NCBI GenBank assembly: GCA_021613535.1
Contig: CP075492.1
Coordinates: 11,842,001 to 11,906,000 of the forward strand
DNA length: 64,000 bases
Source: Adineta vaga
Lineage: Eukaryota > Rotifera
Direction: 5' to 3'
Of the stretch, positions 12,248-25,553 are shown piece after piece; within the stretch, counting starts at the first letter, position 1; every line of letters begins with the position of its first letter. The notes under the pieces are model-generated. The model searched no databases. It was not told the origin of the DNA and saw nothing but the letters and a program-made list of their open reading frames with translations. The position numbers and the translations under genes are program-made.

Positions 12248-14049
12248 ATGGGGACATATTATAGTTTAATATCAAATTTTACTTCCCCAACAGAAACAAC
12301 AAATCGAAATGTTCGATCAAATTCGAAATCGAAAAAACGACGACGTCGACGACATAAACGACATCATTTATTGAATCAATTTTTTCTTGGTTCAAAACAT
12401 TTCTTAACTAATACACAACCAAATACATGTCTGTTTCATGAATATTATCATTTAAATTCACGAAAAGATGCGATTAATCCCATTCAATTACATATTTCAC
12501 TACCAGATAATAATTATACATCAACAATACGACCCATACAATGTACAATAGCAATACGACGAGATTCACTAAAATTAATTCATTGTCAAGATGATTTTTA
12601 TACCATTGATTTTATATTCGATGCTGATCGACCTGTTCAAATTTACAGTAAAATTTCATGAATTTATTTTTCGATTAAAAGATAATTTCATTCCTATAAT
12701 TTTAGTCTATTTTATGGCACATGAAATGTCGATGAATAATCATGGATCATTGTCGTATGTTTGTTGTACACAAACAACGGATTCAGACACAATAAAACGA
12801 GCTTATACATTTAATCGACCTGCTGGTCATGGACAAATATTTTCATCGATAGCAAATGATATTCGTTTTCCTTTATCATTATTAAATGATAATCATCATA
12901 ATTGTACAATAAAAAATCGTGTCTATCCAATTGTGATTATTTGTCGAGAAATCATTTTTGAATCAAATAAGTAAAGAAGAACTTGTTTTCTAAATTTTTC
13001 CTATTTTCTTTCTTTTTCTTTCAAAGAAAATCATCTCTTACATGTGTTTCAACAATTCCCGAACAAATACCATCATCTCCTACATTTAATCAATATCATA
13101 TTGTTTTAGCAACAATTCGATTACTTCGATTCAATGATACAACATTACCAATAACTCCTGATCGTGTTTCCGTCGTTTTACTCAATCAAAAACATGTTTA
13201 TAATGGAATTGTTTTCAAATTATTTGAATTATATGGTATTGAAAATTCACCATCAAAATTAATGACCAATGAGCATCAAACTCGACAAAAGAATTCTCTC
13301 GTTCAAATTGTTTCAACATCAATTACAAATGAAAATGAACCATTTTTAAAACAGTAAGTAGAATGTTTTCTCAATTAACATAATCGAGTTAGATAAGTCA
13401 AAAACCAAATGAATCTGTTAGAATAATTAAGAACATTCGATAGAAACGCTTTATACATAGTTATTGGATTATCATCAAAACAAAAACATTTACTACTTAG
13501 AACTCGGTAACTGAATATTGAGTGCAAAGATAATTGTCCTCGAGGGTTTTTTCTATAATCATATTTAAACATGCGAAATGATCGCATTTCTTTTCTAGTT
13601 CAAATGAGATAAATATCTTGAAAAAATCACCATCAGATTTGGATTTTACATTAAATCTAACCAGTGAAAGTACCTGTGTAATTTGTTTAACTGATATTCG
13701 TAATGTTTTATTACTTCCATGTCGACATTTATGTTTATGTGGATCATGTGCTGAAAATCTCAAATTTCAATCAGCAAATTGTCCTATATGTCGCATACCA
13801 TTTCGTGCTCTATTACAATTAAATGCCTTATATTGTCGAAAACATTTTTTAACTAATAAAGAATCTGTCAATCATGAAGAAGACGAAGAAGAGGATGATG
13901 ACGACGATGAATTAATGTTTGAAAATGTCTCACTTATTGATGCATTAAATCTTTCAACAACGAAACCAATTCGTCGAATTCTTGACAATCATCAACAGAA
14001 TATTACAACTAATGATATCAAGTATTTTTGCAGTGAACATTCAGTTTAG
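12248..14049 (+). CDS. MGRN1: Mahogunin-type RING E3 ubiquitin ligase (MGRN1/RNF157)
   Basis: Cytosolic E3 ubiquitin ligase. The start at 12248 gives Met-Gly, the same possible N-myristoylation context as vertebrate MGRN1 (MGS...). The family's N-terminal domain is visible across introns: FLGSKHFL, then RRDSLKLI and [14 protein letters not shown], which align with the DSLRLV and LEFTFDADARV blocks. The exon at 13025-13352 has LFELYGIEN, as in the family. The last exon (from 13599) holds a C3HC4-type RING, CVICL, then [14 protein letters not shown] and [14 protein letters not shown], and after it an acidic tract and the conserved LIDALN segment. Introns at about 12647-12708 and 12971-13026 are short; the one before the RING exon is about 250 bp. 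It is divergent from the AF10-like gene, with starts about 190 bp apart, so they may share a promoter. Confidence 0.88.
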
Positions 14050-16146
14050 GATCTGTGATATCCAACATATCCCATAACTCGAGGTAGATTTATTTTTTTT
14101 TAGGGAACATGTATCAAACTGATAGAAGTTCTCTCATCTTTCTTTTTTATTGTACAAAAAATATTCAATTTACTATGATTAATAATGAAAATATTTTCGA
14201 ACAAAATTTTCTTTCTCTTTGTTTTGTTTTTTTCGCGTGATCAGAGTTAATCATCGTTAGAAATTACTTGATCTAGATGAATACGAATAATCCCTAGAAA
14301 AACGACAGTTGTAATTACTACATTAACGTTGTTTTTTTTTGTAGAATGACAACGACAAATAAGGTATAATATAAAGCTAATCTGTTCCTTTTCCGTTTCC
14401 TTTACACCTGACAATGTCAAAACTAAATAGTAAAATTCTTACACTCCTTTCGTTCAGATACGCCTTCAAATAGATCAAATGTCGTCATCTGTTATTACTT
14501 GATGAAGAAAAATAATTCGACTAGTTCTTTGTTATGACAAGATCAAATGTAAGAATTTGATCATGCTGCTTGTTATCATTACTTAATAAATAGAATACAA
14601 TCCGCTATTAGTTGAGTATTACTATAAAAAGCGATCGAATATTATTGAAGAGATTATTCTATTCTAATATATAGATATATATATGGATAGATTTCCGTTT
14701 TTTCTTTATTCACTATTTATTTATTTATTTATATAATAATGATCAAGTGCGATCATTAAATAGAAAATCTAGCAATTAACGTCATGTATACAGGTGAAAG
14801 AGAATAGAATAATAATATTGAATGAAAGAGATCCAGGGAAATATGATTAGAAATCCTTTAGAATAACACAACTGCCATTTTCCTTTCTGGAAATCAAGAG
14901 ATGAGAAAAAGATTGATAGAACTTATTTCTTTTTCTGCTTATACTATTTTCATTCTGCGCTTTTTTCCCCTCTCTCCTATATCACTGATACAAAGACTGC
15001 TGCTTTCTGATAAAAGAAACGACATTTTTTTTTCGAGATTGACTTTTGTCCCGTCAACATTAATGATCCTCATTTAATGACGACCAACAAGGACAACGAG
15101 CCACTTTGTAATGTCCACAATCATTGTCACGATCAGCAATTAGACTTGATGCGTTGTTTCTATACATTGACATAATGTTTGACGTATTATTATTTTTTTT
15201 TCCTTTCGCCTAGTCGCGCAGGTATACATAGAAATACACGAAACAAAAAATTTATATATATATGATGACGTAAACTACCCATCCTTTCATATAATTACAT
15301 TGTCATCATATGTTGTTTTTTACAGATTGAATAAATGATCAAACATTTGTATAGACAATTGAGAATTTCGACCTTTTTTTCTTTCTTTGCATGAATTTTG
15401 AAAATAAAAACATTTTATTTTATGATTAGAGAAATGAAAGAGAGAGAGAGAACACATTTGCTTTAAAAGATTCCATATGCGTCTATTATGATTTCTTGTC
15501 ATTGTGTACCTTCATGTTAGTTTGCACAATTATATATATATATACCGTTCTTCTCGCATTTGCTTTTATTACTTGAGTTGTCTGGTTGAGATACGACGCA
15601 TATGTGATGTATAAGAAGAAAAAAACGACGCATGGATACTATTATGATATATGTATATATACATATACCGTATGTTCGTTATTGTTTAACATATCATAAT
15701 AAAAAGAGAAGAAAATTAACATATGTTCGAGCTCTTCTTTTTCATTGACTTGTCTCAAGGTAAAACAAATTGCTCATAATTTCAATTCCTGATGAAAATA
15801 AATGAAGAAATTTAGTCTGCATTCAAGCATTTTCTTTTTTCTCCTTTATCAAATCAAAACTAACATTTAACGCCTACGATATTATAAATGTGCGCTTTTT
15901 CCTCTCACTCTCTCTCACTTTCTCTCTCCCCTTACTCTTCATACATTATACTCTATTTTTAGATTATTTATTTTGTTTTTATTTCTTCTTTCTGTCCTTC
16001 CTATTCCTTATTAAATCATGTCGATTCATAACATACTGACGCTAGCAACATACATTATTTGTACATAGTCACATCTTTTTTTGCTTGTATATGTGAGTAA
16101 GTATTAATAATCATGACAACATTCACTTTTTTTTATTTATACAAAA
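14050..16146. other. Intergenic, no gene seen
   Basis: About 2.1 kb of AT-rich DNA between two plus-strand genes. It contains (TA)n tracts (near 15240, 15533 and 15650, the last including a perfect 20-bp palindrome of TA/TG steps), poly-T runs and CT-rich stretches around 15900. No convincing coding exon was found on either strand. It may hold untranslated exons and the promoter of the downstream kinase. Confidence 0.55.
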
Positions 16147-19100
16147 ATGCACGTGTTTAGACCGAAAGAAAGCGAAAAAACTGGTATGGAAGTTGGTTCT
16201 TCAATAGCTAAGGCATTTAAAAGATTTACAATACCCCGAAGTACATCAGCTATCGGTTCATTTACAACATCAAACGGCACAGCAAGTAATAATATTGAAA
16301 TTAATCTGGATGATTCAATGCCTCCACCACCACCACCAATAACATCTTCTTCGTCTGATCACGCCCATCCACCCATTTCCTATGTTCAAAATATTCGTTT
16401 AATTCAACAACAAGATTTGCCAGAACCATCTTCTCAATCGCAATCATCTACACCACCACTACGTGAAAATATTTCTTCAGTTATGGTACGTTCACCATCA
16501 GCCGATGAATATGCAACGAAAAAAAGCAAAGTATGTCAAACCGATATTCTCTCAAGATATTCACAAAACAAATGTTTTTATTATTTTAGATTGATGTAGC
16601 CAATAAAAAATCGACTATTCCACGTGATATTAGTTTTGATAATGTAAATGATGTCTCTTTGGATAGTTCTACACATGAAAAGCCGAACAAAACGAATGGA
16701 CATCATCGTTCATCTATAAAATCTTTATTAACAAAAAAATTTCATCCTGTTTCAGTTTCAACATCTGTAAATATAACACCAAAACAAAAGAAATCACGAA
16801 CGCCATTTCGACCGTTTTCTCAATTTCTTAAACGTAGTCACAGTACAAATACTGATTTAGCACTACCAAATAATCAAACTTCAGTTGCACTTGTTGATCA
16901 ACATTTACAATTGAAATCTTCTCAAGAAACCGATTTGCTTAATGTTACAAAATCAACTACAAGTCCATTGGGTACTTCGATAAATTCAGCATTAGTAACT
17001 ATCTCTGAAGAAGAAAATCCAATGCAAATGAAATCTCAAGAAAAACTAAAAATAATATCGAATGATATTGATGATGCGAATCTAAATCAGTCGGATAGTG
17101 GAATATCAACATCTCAACAAACAACAAAAATTACAAATAGTTTTAGTAAGTTTACTAGAAGTCAAGGTTCATGTTATATATAGTTCAAGAATGCATTGAA
17201 CTCAAGGTTAGAAGCCAAAATTAGTCATCCTTATCAAGAAGAAGGACATAGAATTCTGATGATTTGATATAGGACAAACAAAATTGATTGTACTCGTCTT
17301 AGTAACAGATTAATTTCATTAAAAAACAAAAAGATGTTTTCTCTCTCTAAGATTATTCTGAATTATTTTTTCGACGAATGATTACAGTAGTCTCGTGTAT
17401 TATTATCATCTATCAGCATCAATATTTATTCTATTCTATAGAGACTTAGACAACGATCTTTGCCTGTCGTTTAACCTTTATCGTTATCATATTGTAATTA
17501 GTATATATTTTTTTATCTGATGACCCATGTATAAACAAGCACTCATACGTAAAAGATTTTTTTGTCGTTTATGTGCTCAAGTGAGATGACCGATCAAATT
17601 CAATATTTCTGTAAATCTGTAGAATGATAGACATTGTCAATGACTTCTTTGATTTAATCCTATGTAAATATCATTCTATTGTTTTAAAAAGGCGCATCAT
17701 CATCCTCTACCACACCACCATCCGGTACTTCATCAAATTCAACTAAATATTCACAAGTGAATAATCAATCTCAACAACGAGATGAAAGTGTTAAGCCACT
17801 CAAAGCTACATTATCAATGGCAACCCATCCTATTTCAACGCTATCTACTCTTTCGAATAATACCAATTATACAAAACCAAGTTTAACTGCTTCAGTTAGT
17901 TTATATAATAATGTCAACCATTTAACACCTCTGCACGCTAATAATGTCATAGGTTTGTTCTTGTTATATAAAGAAAATACTATTCTACTTTTCAAATTTA
18001 ATTAGAACGACCTGCAGTACATCAAACATTATCTTTACGAACTGATGTTGAAAATAATAATGAAAATCAACCGATGACAAAAGTGAAAATGCGTGATCAT
18101 AGTGCAAAAAAGAAAAAAGGTTTACGTGAACTTAAATCACGTATATCATTACCTCCCGAAATCAAAACTACTTCAATTAATCAATCTAATCAACAGAATT
18201 TCGAAACAAACAATATTCGATATAAATTAGCTCAACGTTCATCTTATTATCAAACAAATTCTGCATCAGTTCATGCTTTTGGTGATGCATTAAATGAATC
18301 TAATATGTGTTTATCACGTCTCTCATCACAAGCAGGTGGTCAATTAAGTCGAAATGAACATCGACGATCAATGTTAGATTTAGGTTTTGGAAAAATTGAA
18401 TCCTATTCTCGATTAGAAAAATTAGGCGAAGGTATAAAATCATTTGAAAGAAATAAAACATCGTTTGTTTGTTTGTTTTCTTTAAAAATAGGTACTTATG
18501 CAACTGTCTATAAAGGAACATCAAATATGGTTAGTGGTTTTGTTGCATTGAAGGAAATTCGACTTGAACAAGAAGAAGGTATGATTAATAACTGTCAACT
18601 AAGAATTGAAGATAGAGTCTTTTTACTGTCAAAATTTGAGATGACAGATAGATTTCCGTTTTGTCAAATATTGATGACAGGAAAATTAAATATTCCACCT
18701 ACGAATTAATTACAAACCAAGAAAAAAACGAAATTCTTCTATTTTAGGTGCACCTTGTACAGCATTACGTGAAGTGAGCTTATTGAAAGGTCTTAAACAT
18801 AATAATATCGTATGTTTATATGATATTATATTTGATCAAACAACGTTAACATTAGTATTTGAATATGTTGAAAAAGATTTGAAACAATATATGGAAGATT
18901 GTTCGAATATATTAAGCATGAAAAATGTTCGATTATTCTTATTTCAATTGATACGTGGTCTAGAATTTTGTCATGGAAAAAAAATTCTTCATCGTGATTT
19001 AAAGTAAGAATACAATGAGTTTTCTATCAATTCATTTTTCTTTTCAATTTAGACCACAAAATTTATTAATCAATGAACGTGGTGAATTGAAATTAGCTGA

Positions 19101-19680
19101 TTTTGGTCTTGCACGTATTAAATCTTTTCCAACAAAAACGTATTCACATGAAGTTGTGACATTATGGTATCGACCACCAGATGTTTTACTTGGTAGTACT
19201 GAATATTCAACTCCGATTGATGTATGGGCTGTCGGTTGTATTTTCTATGAAATGGCATGTGGTCGACCATTATTTGCTGGTACAAAAGTTGAAGAAGAAT
19301 TATTTTTAATATTTAAATATCTTGGTACACCAACAGAACAAACACTACCCGGTGTAACATCGAAATCAGAATTCCGAGCATTAAAATTGCCATTCTATTT
19401 CGGTGAATCACTCAATCGTTTAGCACCACGTCTTGATTCGAATGGTATTGATTTATTACAAAATTTTCTACGTTATAATCCTCTATCTCGAATATCGGCA
19501 TATGATGCACTCAGGCATAATTTCTTTGCATGTTATCCACCAGCAATACTTACATTAGGACCATTACAATCAGTATTGGATTTAAATGAAGTGACATTGA
19601 TGAAAGATCATAGTTCAAAATATAATCCAACATCGCTAATGAAAAGCGCTGTATCGAAACGATCGAGTGTGCATCTGTGA
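16147..19680 (+). CDS. CDK16: PCTAIRE-family cyclin-dependent kinase (CDK16/17/18 type)
   Basis: Ser/Thr kinase with a long low-complexity N-terminus. The exons at 16147-16530, about 16600-17142 and about 17692-17953 are rich in Ser/Thr/Pro and are joined to the kinase by frame-keeping introns, one about 550 bp. Just before the kinase is the family's linker: [16 protein letters not shown] and [17 protein letters not shown], as in CDK16-18. Kinase motifs: [11 protein letters not shown] loop, VALKEIRL lysine, the cyclin-binding helix [16 protein letters not shown] (PCTAIRE with Ile to Leu), HRDLKPQNLL, DFGLAR, and [14 protein letters not shown]. The C-lobe keeps the [13 protein letters not shown] block. 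The exon junctions GEG|TY (18434) and DLK|PQN (19004) splice cleanly. Vertebrate members bind cyclin Y and act in neurons, spermatogenesis and vesicle traffic; here the role is inferred. The three vertebrate paralogues cannot be separated. The true start of the long N-terminus is the least certain part. Confidence 0.87.
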
Positions 19681-20226
19681 TGTGTTTTTGTTTTCTTTGT
19701 TTCATGCTTGTCGAACCTCATTTGTCTCTTTATATATAAATATTCGTATGTAAATTATATCGTATCATCTGAGTTTCTCATTCATTTTTCTTTTTTGCAA
19801 TTTTTGTTATTTCTGTTTTCTTTTCGAGACATTCGTAAATAGGATCCTTTTCGTATATTAAATATCTATCTCTTTCGCACTCTATACATACATATACCAT
19901 ACTATTCCTTTCATTTTCTTTTCTTTTTTTTTCAAATGACAAAACAATCAGAGCAATGCAATGCAATGCAATGCAAATTGTTATATCACACCCATTCTTC
20001 ATTCTTACAGTACATATCTTTTTACGAACGAGTTACTGCTCTTATTAACGTGTGCAGATGTATGAAATTGTTTTATTTATAAATACTTTCCGGAGAGAAA
20101 AAAAAACAGGTTTCCTGACTTATAAGAATGTAGTTTCATATTCTTTTTCTACAAAAAAACAAAATACATTTTCTTTACATTCATAATTATAAGTGAACTA
20201 ATAAACTTTAGATTATATATTTTCCA
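19681..20226. other. Intergenic region between CDK and NRBF2-like genes
   Basis: About 550 bp holding the kinase 3' UTR and the promoter of the next gene. It contains tandem GCAAT pentamers at 19953 and a 3' splice-acceptor-like AG at 20210-20211, 15 bp before the next start codon. Confidence 0.5.
19953..19977. repeat. (GCAAT)5 tandem pentamer ending in an ATGCAAAT octamer
   Basis: Tandem units of GCAAT, the last of which runs into ATGCAAAT, the consensus POU-domain octamer. Whether it is functional cannot be told from sequence alone. Confidence 0.8.
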
Positions 20227-21098
20227 ATGGAATTCGATGAATTACCATCACTTCCACTTGTACGTATTCATTCATGTAGATTTCATCAAATAGACTTTTA
20301 ATATTATTATACTATTAGGCACATCAACAGATTCGTCTAGGAGATATTCAAGCATCTTCACATAAATGGACAGTTGCTATTGATTATTATACTCATGCAA
20401 TAGGTTTGTTGATGAATGTATTCATTTTAAATTCATCCTATATCGATTCATTTTTAGAATGTTTCAAAGCAATTCAAAGTTCATTACATGACAATAATCT
20501 TCAATCAACGATTCAAGCTCAGATTGTTCAATGCAATAAAACAATACAACTCTGTCGTTTAAAAGATCGATCTGAACAAGTAAATGAATTTATACATGAG
20601 AATAACTCTAATATTTCTTTGTTTTTTTTTCGTTAGGCAATTAAACTTCAACAAGCAGAACGTCTATCAAAACTAACACGTGCACATTCAACATCAAATT
20701 TGCATCCTTCGACAAAATCCAATCGATCAATGACAAGACATAATACTATTCAATTAGAAAATCATCGTATGTTAGATGATATGGATTCATTTGCTGCATT
20801 TATCTTTCCAAAAAATACTCCAACAACTGATTCAACACCGATTGTTGCAAAGAAAAATGAAAAACATGATGCACATAAAATTGAAGAATTACAAATGAGT
20901 TATGAAGCATTAAAAACTCATTTGAAAGCTGCTTTTGATGATATTGAACGACTTAAATCTGAAAATAATCAATTACGTATACAACGAGAAGCAAATAGTA
21001 TTCAAGAACTGAATGAAACAATTCTTTCAACGACTAGTGACAATGACGACGATGATAACGACGAGGGTTCAGAAACGGAATTGGAAGCAACATTGTAG
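20227..21098 (+). CDS. NRBF2: NRBF2-like subunit of the class III PI3-kinase autophagy complex
   Basis: Four exons. Exon 1 encodes MEFDELPSLPL and splices to AHQQIRLGDI, matching the LAHQQSR start of the NRBF2 MIT-like domain. The following helices (YYTHAIECFKAIQSSL, then ERLSKLTRAH) complete a small helical hairpin domain. Introns at about 20260-20318, 20410-20456 and 20581-20636 keep the frame. The C-terminal exon contains a coiled coil (IEELQMSYEALKTHLK to SENNQLRIQ), the position of the NRBF2 dimerising coiled coil, and ends in an acidic tract. Vertebrate NRBF2 binds ATG14 and Beclin-1 in the VPS34 complex and promotes autophagy. The long C-terminal tail of vertebrate NRBF2 is missing or not recognisable. 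The family call rests on the MIT-like start plus coiled coil. Confidence 0.68.
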
Positions 21099-21282
21099 AT
21101 CATTTTTTTCTATTTTTATATTGTCACGAATGTATATATCTTTGTTTTCTACCAATAATACTGATAAAAATATTCATCTGTCAATACTCACATATTTGAT
21201 AAGAAGAACACACCTCTCAAATTCTCATAATGCTAATATTTGACTATAAAACTAGCGATTGATTTCGAAGATTGACATCAAA

Positions 21283-21693
21283 ATGTCGAAAATCTATATA
21301 ATTAGCATTTTATCAATCTTATTAGCAGCTAGTTTTGCTCAAATTAATGACAAATGTCTTCAATGCATTTGTAAAATTGAATCTGGCTGTCGTCCACTTG
21401 GTTGTGCATGGGATGTTAATTCTAATTCATGTGGTTATTATCAATTAAAACAAGTCTACTGGATTGATTGTGGTAAACCAGGTGGTTCACTCGAAGCTTG
21501 TTCAAAAGATAAAGCTTGCTCAGAAAAATGTGTTCGTGCTTATATGACACGTTATGGTACAAGATGTACAAATGGTCGTACACCAACTTGTCAAGATTAT
21601 GCACGTATTCATAATGGTGGACCAACTGGCTGTCAAAAAACTGCAACTGTTGGATACTGGAATAAAGTTGCTGCTTGCTACAATTCTGGTTAA
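21283..21693 (+). CDS. Invertebrate-type (i-type) lysozyme, secreted
   Basis: A single-exon frame of 136 residues. The ATG at 21283 is followed by a signal peptide (IYIISILSILLAASFA) and a mature domain starting near INDKCLQC. It shows the destabilase/i-type lysozyme pattern: CICKIESGCRP with the catalytic Glu, WDVNSNSCGYYQLK with the catalytic Asp region, YWIDCG, ARIHNGGPTGC, and GYWNKV near the end. Cysteines are numerous and in the family's spacing, giving about seven disulphides. The enzyme cleaves peptidoglycan between N-acetylmuramic acid and N-acetylglucosamine; in filter-feeding invertebrates it serves digestion of bacteria or defence. Length and motifs are complete, so it is probably functional. 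It lies 184 bp after the NRBF2-like gene on the same strand. Confidence 0.93.
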   Translation: MSKIYIISILSILLAASFAQINDKCLQCICKIESGCRPLGCAWDVNSNSCGYYQLKQVYWIDCGKPGGSLEACSKDKACSEKCVRAYMTRYGTRCTNGRTPTCQDYARIHNGGPTGCQKTATVGYWNKVAACYNSG

Positions 21694-24384
<2,691 letters not shown>

Positions 24385-25553
24385 TATATTTATATATATA
24401 TTAGAAGAACATTTTTCTTTTGCTCTTTTCTTTCTTACAAAACATCCCGTGTCATATTTGACAAGAAATTGTGAACATATTGATGATACCAATTAACATT
24501 CATTTTTATGTCGAATAACACATTGTTGGTATCAGTCAAATACCAGTCCTTGTTTTCTTTTTATTTGATATACAATAAGACTATCCTCTTAACTATCATA
24601 TTTATATTATGAAGAGATGAATATATTTACTTCGTTATTGAAGTTTTCTCTTTCATACACAATGAGAATGAGAACTAGGAAAAACTTGTTTATATATATA
24701 TATATATGTAGGGTCTTTTATTCCTATTGGTTGTTTAAAACGTGAGATAAAATGGTAGAAGAATAAAAAAGATGTACATTGATTATTAGAATAGAGACGA
24801 AGAAAAGAAAGCTAACAAATGATCTTTAGTTAGCAGTTTTCGCATGTTTTTTGAAATTCTTCCTCTTTTATACATTTCTTTTTGTTGCTTTGGCAAAGTT
24901 TGATTCGTTACCAGTGTCGTCTTTAATCACATCATCTAGGGTGTGTTCAGTTTGAGCATTAATCGTTCCAGTTGTAGTATCAAAAACCTTCTGTACCCCA
25001 GTCAAAACAGCACATTCGTAAATAACCTCTGTATTCTACGAAGGAATGATGGTGTTCAAGATAATTCTCCTTTTCTCAGTGATAGGGATACTAAATTGTT
25101 AGTTTATAAACCATTACTATCACTAGATTCACTGATTCCTGATGTACATGGTTCTGCTGATAATAATGAGGGCAATTCTTGTTTAAAAGTTGCCCGTCAA
25201 TCCATAACTGAAATCTGAAAAAATACCGTTAGAATGTGGTCCAACAGATGGATAAATAAAGATAACGTCAGAATGAAAAGTAAATCGTTTCATAGTTTGT
25301 CTCTTTATTCTACTTTTCACTTATACATAATATAATATCACACGATCTTTTCATGTATAAGTATTAACCGAACTTTTCATTTTGAGATTTGCTAAGCATG
25401 AATTCGTAAGATATAAAAAAAGAAATTCGAACTGATGGTTGAAGGTGTAAGGTGTGGGCGTGGGTTTGAGTTCTATATTATCATCTACATATACATCCGC
25501 ACTCTCAATCTACAGGACCACTTATCATTGGAAAACTATGAAACTTTTGTTGT
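24385..25553. other. Intergenic region, possible decayed exon near 24.94-25.22 kb
   Basis: About 1.2 kb between the convergent NK1 and ART-TPR genes. An open plus-strand stretch at 24943-25218 codes for a polar, Ser-rich sequence ending in a stop, but begins without an ATG and matches nothing I know. A short G-rich tract at 25444-25466 resembles degenerate TGTGGG telomere units. A (TA)n tract lies near 24693. Confidence 0.4.

Noticed and set aside
15640-15672. Perfect palindrome of TATATG/CATATA steps
   Set aside because: Arises easily in (TA)n-rich DNA; not taken as a functional hairpin or terminator.
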